A DNA stretch of 64,000 nt from Odiellus spinosus (GCA_963920705.1 CAWUCO010000180.1:1-64000); one strand, 5' to 3'. Numbered from the stretch's first letter, positions 22,062 to 34,681 are shown. Program-made: numbers and translations. Notes: a model not told the origin generated them from the sequence alone.

Positions 22062-22361
22062 TAATACCAGCTTGAGTTGGCAGCACGCGCTAAGCTGTTT
22101 TCCATATTTCATTTAGTCCAAAAAGCAAAGGTATAACGGGCAGTATAGGCTTAGTCTTGCTGCAAACTTGGGGTGGATTTGAAGAATCTAAATAAAAGTG
22201 GGTTTACAGGGATATCCAACTGAATTCGAATTAATAGAGACAAAGGTACTTTGAAAAAATTTGATAAGACTTCTTTCGGGTACGAGAGTATATTTAGTTA
22301 AACACAGATTTAAATAATGAAATATTGATAAAGTACATGAAGTAATAGAAAGTAAGGTGCC
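22062..22361. repeat. Dispersed repeat pair (copies near 23960-24115 and 25205-25320)
   Basis: TTAATACCAGCTTGAG...TGCTGCAAACT(T/C) near 22062-22200 matches AAATACCAGCTTGAG...TGCTGCAAACTC near 25205-25320. GAATTCGA(A/G)TTAATAGAGA...AAGGTG at 22213-22360 matches 23983-24105. The second copy provides an empty-site comparison for the element at 22362. Confidence 0.6.
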
Positions 22362-23865
22362 AGGGAGTCTATTCTCTAACTTCATTCGGATCGAAAGCTG
22401 CTCGAATCATTCGGAATTCGGGTTGTCTGGGCCAAAAATACAAATAAGCGTATTCTGTAGGGCTCGAATCCGAATCATTCGGTTCGGGTTGATTCGAACC
22501 ATTCGGCGGCCGATAGAGCCGTCCGAATCAAGTTTCCTCTCTTTTTGAGTGTTTTCCCCCTTTCTTTCAGCCCCGTTTCTCCTCGTCTCAAGGTGTTTGT
22601 ACGTAAAATTTAACCGCCATGTTTCATCAACTACAAATCAAAATAATCAAATTTTCGGCAATAAAAAACTACCCGTGGTCAATTAAGTAATTAGAATTGT
22701 ATCTTAAACGTGTCGATTGCGTAGGGGCCCATCTATTTACATTTATCTTAGATTTTTCGGTTGAATAGGTAAGGTTAACGAGTCAATGTTTTTAGGCCTT
22801 GGTTGATAATACCCGGCTCCGTCCCAAGGTTGGTAGAGTCAAGAGATATTCGCTGGCTCCGTCCGACGGTCCGAGGCTCTTGCCAATTAATTCAATTTGA
22901 CCGTCGAATTTTGACGGAGCTTCGAGAATTTGGACCCGGGCGGCTACCAATATTTTAAGCGTAAACGTATACCAACTTGCCGGCGATTTTTTTTTTGTTA
23001 GTCAATAATTATACGCTTTTCGCTAAATGATTGTATTTATTTTCAATTAAATTTAATCATTTTAAGTTTAACGGTAGATGATTGTATTTATTTTAAATTA
23101 AATAACATAAAAGTTTAGCGCTAGATGATTGAATTTATTTTATATTGATATTAAATCTAATAAGTAAAAGTCTAGTACGCTAGATGATCGTATTTAAATT
23201 AAATTAATATTAAATCTTATGATTTGGAGCATTACTCTGAATTATTGTTTAATTACGTATCAAATTTATTTCACGAAAGGATTCTTCTAGATAAATACCA
23301 ACGATTGGTATTTTTATTGCCATCTAAATTTAAATTAATATGGTTATTTAAACGAATGGCATTATGAAAACCATATAAACTACATAAGTCTGAAATTACC
23401 ATTTTATTTAATCGTTTATTGAATAAAGAATCATTATTCATATACTAACCCTTAATTCCAAATAAGTTTACACTCTGTTTCATTAAATTTAAAAAATAAA
23501 AATAACTAAGAGCCATATTCATAATTTGATCAATATAATAATGCTAAATTTCCCAAGAAATCAAACACATTTGATCGAGTTGAATAATGTCCCAAAACTA
23601 TTGTTTTAAAAATCTAAATATTTTAAAATCTTCCCGCCCGAATTCTGACCAATAAGAGAGAAATAATACCTCGCGATCTCCTACTTTCTCCACATAAAAT
23701 GACGTACACTATGATTCGGATTCGGGCTCGAAGGGATCCGAATCACCATTCGAATAAGGGTTAGAGAATAGGCTTTTTTGAATCAAACCCGAATGAAGGC
23801 GATGCGAATGATTCGAACTCTCCGAATTCGAATGCTTTGGATTTTTTTAGAGAATAACCTCCCTG
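22362..23865. mobile_element. 1.5-kb element, TIR CAGGGAG..TATTCTCTAA, GAATCATTCGG subterminal repeats (family D)
   Basis: Ends are CAGGGAGTCTATTCTCTAA and, inverted, CAGGGAGGTTATTCTCTAA. Inside each end are many degenerate units on the theme CGAATCATTCGGATTCGGG, inverted between the two ends. A second TTAGAGAATAGG motif precedes the right end. The core is AT-rich with repeated GCTAGATGATTGTATTTA. Comparison with the related flank near 24090-24115 shows the uninterrupted target. No ORF of note. Confidence 0.65.
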
Positions 23866-24115
23866 AATTTGTTACAAAAGGCGAAAGGGTGAAACCATAA
23901 GATAAGCTGATCTTTATCAATTGCTTCAAAATGGTAAACAAAAAATTTATTTCTTAAACAGTAGAATGATAAGGAATATCCATTGAATTCGAGTTAATAG
24001 AGAGAAAGTATAGTTTATTGAGTACGAGTGCTTCTCTTGTTTAAACAAAGATCTCCATAACGAAAGATTGATAAGCTATATGAAGCAATAGAGAGAAAGG
24101 TGGCTGAATGGGTTA

Positions 24116-24612
24116 CGAAAAGGTTAAAACACTGCCTTCTGTAATACTAGGCCACGAAATGCCAACTACAACTTTTTTTTTTGACATTTTTAATTTGCAA
24201 TTTGTCCGAGATAGATGCCACTTTCCTGATGTATGAATAGCCATTCGCGAGTCTCGCGTCGCCAAGAACCAATAAGATAAGGCACTAGCGAAGTAACATC
24301 GTAGAACTCCTAGCGACATCTAGGTGATAACGTAGAGATCTTGATTTAAATTTACGATTTGATTTAGAACTAGCTTTTAATGTAAAAATCTAAAAATCAC
24401 TGTTTAATTATTTAAATTAAATCCTAATTAATTTTTTCTCCATTATTAACCTAAAATTCGTATATATTTTTAATTTTCGGCCTACATTTGAATTTCCCGC
24501 TTTTTTTTTACCTCAAGAAAGCGACGTCTAACGATATTTTTGAAATCGGTAACGCCACCCCCTTGCTTTTCCTACGGATAGTCATAGTATTAAAGAAGGC
24601 AATGGTTAAAAC
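24116..24612. mobile_element. TIR element, AACACTGCCTTCTNTAATACTA
   Basis: The inverted end AACACTGCCTTCTGTAATACTAGG on the left matches the TAGTATTAAAGAAGGCAATG end on the right. A second copy is at 62098-62620. Both contain, in opposite strands, a conserved stretch translating as MSL(G/W)VLR(C/S)YF..ALS...LA.R.SR. That stretch is probably just conserved DNA, not a protein. Confidence 0.65.
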
Positions 24613-25820
24613 ATAAACCTAGCCGAACTTTATTAAGTGATTCTAGATTAATGAACAAAAAATTAATTTATTAAACGGTAAATAAGCTATTTTTAATGGT
24701 ATTTTTATAGATAGCTGAAAATTACATTCACTGGGTTCTTCTACTCGGGTAGCCCTCTTCAGCCCTTTAATTTTGACTATTATATTATATCATGAGTATC
24801 CCATTAAATTCACCTTAATTCACCGTAATTAAAAAGTAGGCACGATTTTCTTATTATTTTACTTTTTAACTTTAATAAATCTTTTGGCCTATATAAACGA
24901 AATTTACAGATTCGGCACTCATAGATGCACAACTCCAATGGGTGGCTTAAGGCAGCGTTTAGAGTTGTGGTGAACCCTCTCACTTGCGCGATTGTGTCGT
25001 CTTCGATTTTGTCGGCAATCGTTTCTCGCCTATATTTCGGTGATAAGAGGCTTCTTTCTCACAATCTTTTGGTTAGAGTACTCGAATAAACTGAGGCGAT
25101 TGAATTTAAATCGCATTACTTAGAAATGTGGCTAATTTAATCTATTGTGTCTCTGTAAGAACATTCCACAATGAAATGTCAAGGGATTAAATATCACTTG
25201 TGTGTTAAATACCAGCTTGAGTACTCAGAACTCGCCTACGTTCAACCGAAGGTAGTGTAATCTTAGGCTGCTGCAAACTCAATGTGGTTTGGATCATCTA
25301 AGTACAATTCTTCTACTACACTCTAGTTGATAGATTATACTCGGAGTATTTATTATAACCAGTTCAAGCGGAATTTGAGTATAAAATTTAAAGTTTAGGC
25401 GGATTAACGTTAGAAATCAATAGAAAAATTATAGTCATGGAAACTTTGAAATACAGTAGGTTTCTTGTGTTTAAAAAACCAACGGTGTATATTTGAATAA
25501 AAAATGCGCATCTGATGTTGGAAAAAAAAAGCCGGGAAAATTTCCCAAAAAAGTAATTTCAAAAGCAGGCGTGTCCAGTGAACTTCGTTAGAGAGCAGAG
25601 CAGAGCAAAGGTAGTAAGATAGCTATAAAGATTTAAGTCATGCTTTTATTGTATTAGAGAAGTTGGCATTATAGAGATATTTATTAAAGGTAATTGACTA
25701 TTACCTTTGGACTTCGATTTGTTTGTGTATGTTACTATCATCGTTCAGCTAAATTATAGTTAAATATAAGTTGGAGGCTTAGGAGTACGGAAGAGTAGTT
25801 AAACTTCGTGAATATCAACC
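24613..25820. other. No gene seen
   Basis: AT-rich sequence with the dispersed repeat copy at 25205-25320 described above. Nothing else could be supported. Confidence 0.5.
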
Positions 25821-25827
25821 AACGCAG

Positions 25828-26248
25828 AATGTCATCACCATTTGAATTCAACAGAGCAACTTCACTAGTGCCATTTCCATATAACAGCAGGTAGAGACGG
25901 GCTGGCTAGAAAAATTAGGACATAAAGAAGCGAGTGTTTTGAGACTCGACATGTTAGATGCCTATAGTCACATGTAAAAATAACTATTCAAGTGTAAATA
26001 CTAACGATATGGAATTTGGTATTTTTTTTTATTTTAAGAGTGCTGAAGAAGGTCTTGTCAGCCTGACATCGGTTTTTGACAAGCTATATCCTTGGATTCT
26101 TCCAATGACTGAGATGATTCACACGTATGATGAAAACATCAGCAATGGTCCTCTATTAGAACGTCAGAACAAGGAATTCAGACGAAATCAATATCGGAAG
26201 TATTGCCAATCATCTACCGAGGAAGGGCTAATGGAACTTGCAGTCTAG
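25828..26248 (+). CDS. Unidentified small ORF region
   Basis: ATG at 25828 opens MSSPFEFNRATSLVPFPYNSR, which ends at a possible donor (CAG|GTAGAG, near 25890). A second open stretch, 25958-26248, ends with TEMIHTYDENISNGPLLERQ, NKEFRRNQYRKYCQSSTEEG and LMELAV before a stop. The composition is charged and protein-like, but I recognise no family and no acceptor that joins the two convincingly. It may be a gene fragment. Confidence 0.2.
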
Positions 26249-27150
26249 AATATCTTGGGTTTGTCCAAGAGTAACTTGAATGGATAATCTCCGTCGTTTT
26301 ATTTTCGTCTCTTCTGGACGGAAGTCACCCCAGACTGAATCATTCGTTTTTATTAAATCATTGGATTAACAAATGATAATTGGGCAGTACAGCCTAATGA
26401 TACCGATGCTTTTATTTATATGGCTAGAATTTGTAATCACTTATTTACATATAATATAAACATTTCATTGTATGTGTCTCTGCTTATCCTACGACCTGAC
26501 ATAAAATAAGGTCATAGGAAATTTGAGTACTCTGAGTAGAGTGAGAAAATTGTTAAACACTGTAACATAGAGGGGAAATATAATACGTGCAATCAAAAGC
26601 ACCCTGGTCCATATACTCACTCCTAATTCTTTACATGCATCCATCTTTTATTTAAATTAGGGTTAGGTTAACGTTGTCGGGGAGGTAAAATTTTGGTTTC
26701 CCAACTTGTTTAACTTTGATGTATACTATAGAGTGTTGTTAATTCATGGTGTATTAAAAAAGGTGTTGAAGGCAAAATATTAAATATTTATGTTGTCATT
26801 TTGCCAATTGGATTCAAATTTTTACGATTGCAGAAGCGCATATTTGGAAAACTGTAGTCTCGCTTTCTCTGATATATTATTTGGAATAATTGATTTTTCG
26901 CTCTTGTTCGTTTCGTTATAATATTTTTAGTTTTTTGGTTTCGCTATTTTGACCCTCGATAACTTGCCTTGGACCTTTTGGTTTTCGCTATTGTGACCTA
27001 GACACAGGTTAACGAACCCATAATTCCAAAAAGAAAGAAACATTACAGTGACTACTTGCGTATAATAAATAGTAGGTTTTCTTAAAAAAAGTGCAACTTT
27101 AATTAAGCAAAAAATTTTAAAAACACAAATAAACATTCCTGTTAGTGACG
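26249..27150. other. No gene seen; short AATAGCGAAACCAAAA repeats
   Basis: Around 26925-27000 two degenerate units, TTTTGGTTTCGCTATTTTGACC and TTTTGGTTTTCGCTATTGTGACC, recur. Otherwise AT-rich sequence without features. Confidence 0.4.
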
Positions 27151-27154
27151 ACTA

Positions 27155-27182
27155 GTTTCGCGTCTTACAGGCGCATCATCAG
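27155..27182 (-). ncRNA. Hammerhead-like core at a Penelope-type terminus
   Basis: Minus strand: CTGATGAT, a stem GCG...CGC, then GAAAC. This is the CUGANGA-stem-GAAAC arrangement of hammerhead ribozymes found in the terminal repeats of Penelope-like elements. An extra T lies between the core and stem II, as in the copy at 46180. Stem I pairing is not evident, so catalysis is doubtful. Confidence 0.4.
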
Positions 27183-27350
27183 TTAGAGATCGGGGTTTAG
27201 ACAAGAAATTTCTGATCATTTTATTTTATTTTTTCATAATTTATCCACGGGAAGTCTATGATAAATGCAATGTAATTGCGAATAATTTTCCGATTATTTT
27301 TTTATGATTATCTGATTAACTGATTTTGGTGGATCTCTACATCAGTTCTA
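27183..27350. repeat. Dispersed repeat, second copy at 60790-60935
   Basis: AGAGATCGGGGTTTAGACAAG and CCACGGGAAGTCTATGATAAATGC, then GATTAACTGATT, are about 80% matched by 60790-60935. The two edges of this copy are weak inverted repeats (CATCAGTTAGAGATC and GATCTCTACATCAG), suggesting a MITE of about 170 bp. Confidence 0.55.
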
Positions 27351-27885
27351 AATTTTAGAGTTCCAAATATTTCTTCAAACCAACTTCGTCACGTGATTCA
27401 AAGGGGCGTGTATAGGGTTTTTTATACCAAAGGTCAGTAACGAAGCTCCCCGGACCGTCGTCCCGACTGAGAGCCAATTGCTTTTTTTTCGAGTTTTTCG
27501 AATATCTAATGATTCGCGTACATTAAATTTAATATATTTATCTATCGTAGCAAACTTATAACAAAATTATAACAAATTTATGTGAAATCAGTTATATGGT
27601 CAGGATTGGAAACGTGTTCGGCTAATGCTTGTTTTTACGTCATTTTCGTGCTCGTGAAAGTGGAATTTCAAATTGATTTTAAAATATTATTCATTCTTTA
27701 ATCTTAATTTTTCCAATTCATGAACGGTTTACCAAAAATTTAACATACATTATAATATTTAACATTTAAATATTACGATGAAGTATTATATTATGAAACG
27801 ATAAAATTAACAAAAAATTGTAACTATCCAAACGCCAAGCACTACAGTAACCTTGCTCAAGGCCAAAGAAATTGTTTCTTAAAAT
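27351..27885. other. No gene seen
   Basis: AT-rich sequence downstream of the LACTB-like relic. No open frame or repeat could be supported. Confidence 0.45.
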
Positions 27886-29048
27886 TTACACGGTGTCTTT
27901 ATCAAAACATTTCACAATACCTACCGCTAAATCACCTAGGATTGGACTTTGATCAGAATTGGTTAAAATTGCCACTACAATACCTCGTGGAGTATCTACC
28001 ATTTGACTTTTATTTACAATTTCCTCGTCATTACTGGTATTATCATTTGGTTGTATTAAAAGTACACAAGCTGCCCCTGAATTTAAACCTTCGTGGAAAA
28101 CGGCAAACTTTTGTAATTTACATAAATTACACGCTTCTTTACGTGGAATTATACCCCATCCCATGCCGTACGGATATTGCTTGACTAATTGACTCTGTTC
28201 AGTTGGTTGCCAAAGTTTTTCAACCGTATTTGCGTTCAGAAAACCATTTTCTTTACCCTGGTAGCAATAGAGCATGATGTTTCAAAGTTTAACTAAATCT
28301 CCCGCTGTTGATTGAAAACCTCCTCCAGCCCAATAAAGCGAGCTGTCAATATACGGACTATTAACTATGGATCCATTCTTTTTCGTATAATATCTCGCTC
28401 GACCGTAAGTCAGAGAATCGTTTAGATCGAAAGATGTATTTTCCAATCCCAGCGTTTCAAACATTTTGGACATATGGTTTTTAAACGATTCCTTCGCGGC
28501 GTTTTCGATAACGGCGCTTAGTACGCTAAAACCGTGCGATGAATAAGAATACTTCTCGCCAGGTTTGAACAATAACGATTCATTATCAAAGACCTTTAGG
28601 GCGTCTCTCACATTTTCGTAATGTTTCGTGTTATAAAACTCTTCGTTTTGAAAAACGTCTTTACCATGCAGAGTCGGTTTCGAGTAATGTCTTATGCCAC
28701 TTAGATTTGAAACGAGGTGTCTAGGTGTAATGACGACGTTTGTTCCATCGAATTTGGGCTGTGGATAGTCTTCTATATATTCGAGAATTGATTCGTCCAT
28801 GTCTAATTTTCCCTCTTCCCAGAGTTTAGCAGCGGCTGTGGCGGTAATTGATTTGCTTACGCTGGCAATTCTCATGATGGTGTCTGCTCGGCACGGTACT
28901 TGGTTTTCCAAGTCCGAATATCCAAATGCTTCAGCCCAGGTCAATTTTCCATCGACGCTCACGGCTACAGTCATTCCAGGGATTCCGTAAGCGTCTTTTG
29001 AGCGTTGTATTAATAGTTGGCTCTGCTTTATCGCGTCGGTTGCAATTC
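27886..29048 (-). pseudogene. LACTB: LACTB-like serine beta-lactamase domain, one nonsense codon
   Basis: LACTB is a mitochondrial serine protease of the penicillin-binding/beta-lactamase fold. Minus order: KDAYGIPGMTVAVSVDGK, WAEAFGYSDLENQVPC, MRIASVSKSITATAA (SxxK nucleophile, S-V-S-K), LSGIRHYSK, PGEKYSYSSHGFSVLS (the YxS/YxN motif), YWAGGGFQSTAGDLV, then YPYGMGWGIIPRKE and FAVFHEGLNSGAACVLLI in the HTGG position, ending CFDKDTV. The two parts share one frame, separated by a single TGA at 28282-28284 where KFGN is expected (KL*N). The 5' edge, CTACAG|GAATTG at 29049/29048, is a good acceptor in phase 1, so an upstream exon existed. A plausible targeting exon was not found. HEG instead of HTG is unusual. 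One point mutation makes this young pseudogene, variant or base-call error hard to separate. Confidence 0.75.
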
Positions 29049-29051
29049 CTG

Positions 29052-31453
29052 TAGATGAAGTAATTTACCAATTTAGATATCGTAATGTACCGTGGCTAAT
29101 ATTAACGATTTCGTATCTTAGAAAGAACATAGGAAGAAGCGCTAGTGTTTTACGCTTAATTATAATCTGCATTCGAAAGCTAATTATTCATAGAGCTTCG
29201 AAAGGAACGAAGTCTTGTTTCCTTTCTCTCATGGACAATCTCGGGATTTGGATAAAGGCTACCTGGTTCTAGCTCTTCCTTTAACTCCTGAAATTTCGCT
29301 AGTCTTCGAGCGGCGTTTGTAACGACAAAAATATTAAAAATAGGGAATAAAACTGGCTCATCGCTTCTCAGTTTGAAAATTTCTCTTGAACTCGGCTAAA
29401 GACGGGTAAAGAAAACGAGCTTGAAAAAAATCAGTTTTTGCATTCTTTTTAGTGGCAAGATTTGTCCTCGACAGAATCGAGTGAAATGAGTCAAGGGAAA
29501 CGACGCCACTTATTCTAGCTTCTGATTCTTCTTACACATGAAGTGTGGTTAAAAACGATTCAAACGAATGCACCCCGCGAAGAGTACAGTTCAGTTTTCC
29601 ATCCCAAAGATATGTCCCTTTAATTATAGTAAAATTATACCCAAATTCATTGCCACGTCACGAAAACTATCCCTAAGTAAAATCATTAGACAGTAATCTA
29701 TGGGACGCTTCGGTAACGTTGCTGAACCGATCTTCAATCAGGGAACGGCTAAGTGGGCGTATCTTTTATTCATATTTAAAGTAGCCCACATAAGTGAGTG
29801 AAAGCGGGTTTTTGTGAAAATTTGCGTAAGTTTTTCCACTAAGCAAAATTGCTTAATACTATATATAGGGGTGAAGCAACAAATAATTTATATACGCCGA
29901 AATGAAAGAATTAGACTTTACGGATGAGGACCGCTTTACAAAACTAGACATTGGGACAATCGTGGAAAAATGAGAAATATATACAACCTTTAATGGATGG
30001 GCCTAGACGAGCTCAACCTGGGGTATCTCTAAATAATATAGCTCTCGTTTTGGCGCCAAATGACCGATGGCGTAAAAATTGTAAAATTAAATAATATACT
30101 TAATATTTGCAGCTATTTCCGCAGTTTGAATTGGGTCATTTTATTTAAATTTTAGAATATTTTTCGATGATTATATATTCTTTGCTGGTTAAAGGGGCAA
30201 GAACTAAACTTGGGAGGGTTGACTGTTATTCCCTCCTACGAGCTTGCTTATATGTTAAAAATAAATTCTTTTACCTTCTTGAACATTAGTTGCCTTTTTG
30301 TTTTCAAATGAATTTTGGTTGAAGCCCTCAGTTTTTATTCCAGCAGCATTGAAAATGATACGCGGGTTCGAGCCTATTTTTCTCAATTGTAAAAGTAAAC
30401 CTAATTTCTTCGAAAAACTTGGTAAAATACTGTGTACGCCGTTTCGAAACATTACTGACAGAAATACGATTAAAGGTTATTGAGAATTTTGGAAAGACTA
30501 ACAAATGGTGAACGCTCATATATATATATAGTACGCAGTAACTATATTAAATATATATCTTATGTCGAAGGAATTTATGACTAACGGAAACTATGTTGAA
30601 AAAATGTGTGATATGTCAAATATGCATCTAAAAATTTGTCACATTTTGACTGACAGCGCATATAAAGTATATTTATTTCAGGATCTTATATAATAATAAC
30701 CCAAAAAGTGCAAATGCGTTCCGACAAAATTTAATTTTCATAAAATTCCTATTCGTTTAAAGTGAGGCTGTCATCATTTTTTAAATACCTATGGTTTATA
30801 TTTTGTTTTATCAGGAAAACCATAAGGCTATTATCTCTAGGTGGCCAAAAGAAAAACCGATGTTTCGAATGGATATCTATATCTACGAAACGTTTTTTCA
30901 GTACTTGCGTAGGGCTAGCTAGTGATTTCGAACTAAACCTTTTAAGTCTTTAAAATTGGGAGTTCTAACCGAAAAAATTTTACAGAATCTTAGTTACGTT
31001 AAGAGGAAAAATTCATAATCGGAATAAATTATAAAACAGTATTATCGGAATAACTCTTAATCGGAGTAACCACAAGAAAAATAATTACCATAAGTTAGAC
31101 TCATCCATAGAAGCAATGGTGCCGGCATTCGCATGCGCTTACGCATATACCCCCCCCCCCGTTTGAGAGATTTAGGTACCACCAGAAAAGGGTGGAACAA
31201 ACTCAAACGGGGCTGAGGAACTCGAGCACCCCGATGCGGCAACAAGGCGCATTAAGTAAATACGTCCGCTAGACTAGACTCCGACCACGGAAAAAACGGG
31301 GCAGCGGCGTGATCAGGTTTTATGAGTTTCGGCGGCGTCAAAAATATTTAAAAGTTATTCGGCTCGTAATCGACGGCGTCGTAGAGATAAACGACGTTAG
31401 AATGATCCAAAGCGCGTGTTAATTTAACCTAATCAGTTTAGTCGGCTAGATTA
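29052..31453. other. No gene supported; weak ORF debris and simple repeats
   Basis: A minus-strand open stretch at about 29320-29180 (AARRLAKFQELKEELEPG) could be part of a LACTB 5' exon but is unproven. A short (TA)n lies near 30520, and a run of 11 C near 31150. At 31260-31315 is the partner of the GC-rich dispersed repeat at 17762. Nothing else was recognised. Confidence 0.4.
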
Positions 31454-32118
31454 AAGAATAGCTACTCCAGCCATTTTTTATTATTATTTTTTTTCAATTC
31501 ATTATAATGAGAAAAAAATCTTGGTGCAAACATTTTCCACCGGAGATCATTATTAAGAAAGTTACACACGCTTAATTGCGATGCACCAAGGCTTACCCAT
31601 TGTTTACAACTGCCTACTGGGGACTCGCACTGCCCAGTAAAATTCCCGAGAGGTATAAATTTAGCAGAGGCTTACCTTTGGTTGCTAAATTCCAGAGAAA
31701 TTCCTCGCAAAAACGTTTCTAAGCAAATTAGCACCTTACTGTTAAAAGGTTGATAAGAATGCAGGGACACTAAAATGTAGAAAAAAAGGACTCCAAAATT
31801 GAAAAATTATTTTCGTGAATATTTATACATAAGAAAACAATATTTAATTAGTTTAGTTTAATTTAGATTAGGTAAGTGTAATTCAATTTAGGTTAGGTTA
31901 GGCATAAGTAATTATGGCACTGTGTTGTTGCAGATTTAATTGAATGTTCGTGTTGTGAAAAAACTCTTGATCTATGTCTATGGGTTTTTTACATAGAAAG
32001 CTTCAAATTTCAATTATTTGTACCTTTCTTAATAATGCTTTCCGGTGGAAAAATTTTGCACCATAATTTTTTCTCATTATACTGAATTGAAAAAAAAAAT
32101 GGCGGAAGTAGCTTTTCT
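31454..32118. mobile_element. MITE with about 108-bp TIRs
   Basis: The left end AGAATAGCTACTCCAGCCAT continues through TTCAATTCATTATAATGAGA and CCACCGGAGATCATTATTAA. It is matched in inverted order by the right end to about 32118 (AGAAAAGCTACTTCCGCCAT in reverse complement). About 85% identity over roughly 108 bp. The core contains GGTTAGGTTAGGCATAAG and no ORF. Confidence 0.7.
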
Positions 32119-32280
32119 TCAAAACTCCCAGTTTAGTCAATAATATTATTGAAAGCTTTGCGGAATATCTGAAAAATAAACGTGTTAAATAAAAGCGTTT
32201 GAGTGAGGTCTACATAGACAGCGTTCTGAAATATATAACACGTTTCTTCCGGCAGAATTAATACTCAGTTCGCGGATTTC

Positions 32281-34440
32281 TTAAAAAATAAATATCCTTA
32301 CACGAGGAATGTGCTGATCAATGTTGCCCTTGGTGTTTGGATTAATTTGATGTGACCTGAGGTTTGTTGACCAGTATATTGATTCGTTTAATTGTGCAAA
32401 GAGATATCTTTCATATTTTTCAATATTTAATGTATATATAGATATTCGCAGTAATTTTCCTTTTTTTTTTGCAGGCTTCAACCTTGAAGCTTCCTCGTTC
32501 AAGCTTAGACGAGATTTTGGCACACGTTTTTTCCCCTTTGAGAAATACTCCCGCAAAAGTAGTGTCATGTGATAATTGGGAGCCAATCAGTTTGAGCCTC
32601 AGCTTGTTTACGTTTTTCTTCTCTCTCCGGTCGTTTTGGAATCGTTAACTGTCTATCTATCCCATGATTCTCGGGTAGGGCTTTGAATGAGTTGGTCATG
32701 TATTCACCCCCATTATCACTTCGGAGATAGTTGCTCCTTGATAATTTTGCACCCTTCGATACGAGTCAAATTTATCGTCTACCTCATTCTTTCTTCGCAT
32801 CATAAGGACTTGTGCATAGCTCGAGAAATCGTCAATAAAAGTCACGAAGTTAGAGCTTCCCCCTTTCGATGTAGGTTCAACTGGACCAACAACATCCGAA
32901 TGAATGAGTATCAGCGGTTTCTCTTGTCTAGTGAAACTCCTAGTCGGAAACAGTTTGCTTTTAAGATTCCCTTTCATACACGTTTCACAATTTGTGCTGA
33001 TTATCTCTTCATCTAATGTGATGTTAGGACCTACGGGTTTAGGCATTTGTTTAATGGCTGCTTTGTGTAAGTGGCCTAACCGTCTACGCCATAACTCTTC
33101 ATTTTGCGTCATCTCGTTGTTCGTCGCTTTAAACGCCAGCTCTTCTTTCCCCATTCCATTAGATAAGTTTCTTGTCATTACGTTTTCTTCATAGAAATGG
33201 AATAATTTTCCTTCTTTGAAACCTTTCGCTATTATAGTTTCGTCTTTCAGAACTTCAGCTGCTTGTTTCTTCAATTATATTTCGATGCTGATAGTAAATT
33301 TCCACGTAACTCCGGAACGAAGAGAGAGTCCATCAGTGTGAGCGTCCATTCTCCACAAACGTCACTTAATTTAATTCGGACGTTTCCTCGCCCCGTGGCT
33401 TTCAACTATCCACCTTCTGCGACTTCGACTGTGCTTCGACACTCTAAACGTCATGAATTTGTTTCGTTGAGACTTCATATGTTCCGTCGCCCCGCTGTCC
33501 ATCACCCATATTCCAGTTTCCATTGTGGTTGAATTTCTTGTGTCAGACAGTGCAGCTTTCATTATAAATATGGCTTGAAACCAGCTTGTTTCCCTAAGCG
33601 ATGTACAGCAACTCCAGCCATGTATTTGGGTGTGGTTTACAATGTTGGATTACTTTTGGTATCGTATGGGAAACCTCTCGCTAAATGTCCAAATTCTAAA
33701 CACTTATAGTATCTTCATTAGAACGTTCTTCTATCTTCCTTTTGCTTTGTTTTTCCTTGAAAGGTTCCTCTTTCATTCTTTCCTCCGTTATCTGATCATT
33801 GTACGAAACGACCACCCGAATCTCCTCTTTGTATATCTTTAAAAGAACGCTCTCTACCTCTTCCTCGTACGTTGCTACCCTGAAGGGTCTGGACTTTTAG
33901 TGACTTTGCTTTGTCTTCTAACACACTAGTATCTTCTTTAGCGAAGCCTACCTTCCTTCTTCCTCTGTCAGTTTTTCTTTTAATGATGTCATCGAAAGAT
34001 AATCTTTATCTATACGTAAGCTTCTGGATAGGAATTCGTATTCTTTTGGTAATCCCAAAACAGCAAAGCCAGCCAAAACGACTTCATCAAATAAGTAGCC
34101 CGCATATTTCACTTTATAATATAAAGCATTTCTGCGAGTTAAATAATCGCCTATCGAATCACTTGGTTTCTTCTCTGTAAGAACGAAATCTTTCACAAGC
34201 AATAAACCATGCCAAGTGTCATAAGTCGTGTAAATCTCTCATCAGCAGCAAAGTCACAACCTGATATCCTTCTATCTGTTATCCAAGCTTTGTAGTTGAC
34301 GATCATATAAAAAATGGATTTAGCTTTGTGATCTCGTGCCCTCATCTCAGCTCTTATTTCTGTTATCAAAGCACATCCCGGGTCCACAGTCGACCAACAC
34401 CCTTTTGCCTCTAACAAGCCTTGCGCTCTCATAGACCAAT
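32281..34440 (-). mobile_element. Ty1/copia retrotransposon remnant: gag, protease, integrase
   Basis: Minus order from high to low coordinate: gag fragments (34432-33948; SIGDYLTRRNALYYKVKYAG, FAVLGLPKEYEFL); protease (33562-33371; WVMDSGATEHM with the DSG active site); GAG-pre-integrase and integrase zinc region (LWRRRLGHLHKAAIKQMP, CETCMKGNLKSKLFP); and the integrase core (LILIHSDVVGPVEPTSKGG, NFVTFIDDFSSYAQVLMMRR) at 33274-32696. Each piece is in a different frame or separated by stops. Reverse transcriptase, RNase H and the 3' LTR were not found; the remnant fades near 32281. The family is clear from protein order (integrase before RT is the copia arrangement). Confidence 0.85.
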
Positions 34441-34681
34441 ATCGATAGTTTCAGCATTAAGCTTCCCAATATTGTATTCGTCACCCATTTCTTACTCGAT
34501 TTGGTTTCTTCTTTTATGTAATGACTGTCATAAACATTTACAGGACCTTCGTTTCTCTTCTTTCAGTAGGCCTTTGTCTTTCCGATATACTTCTTCTCAA
34601 TAACGTGTTTCTTCTTAAAAGCGTTTCTTCTTGTTCACTTATTTCGTACGCTGGTTTTCTTCTTTTACGCGCAGTTTACGT

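Noticed and set aside
24113-24319. ORF shared between two repeats (MSL.VLR.YF)
   Set aside because: Conservation is explained by the TIR element itself. The frames end differently and the second copy runs out of the element.
29180-29320. Possible upstream LACTB exon (AARRLAKFQELKEELEPG)
   Set aside because: No consistent donor and phase for joining to the phase-1 acceptor at 29048, and no recognisable targeting sequence.
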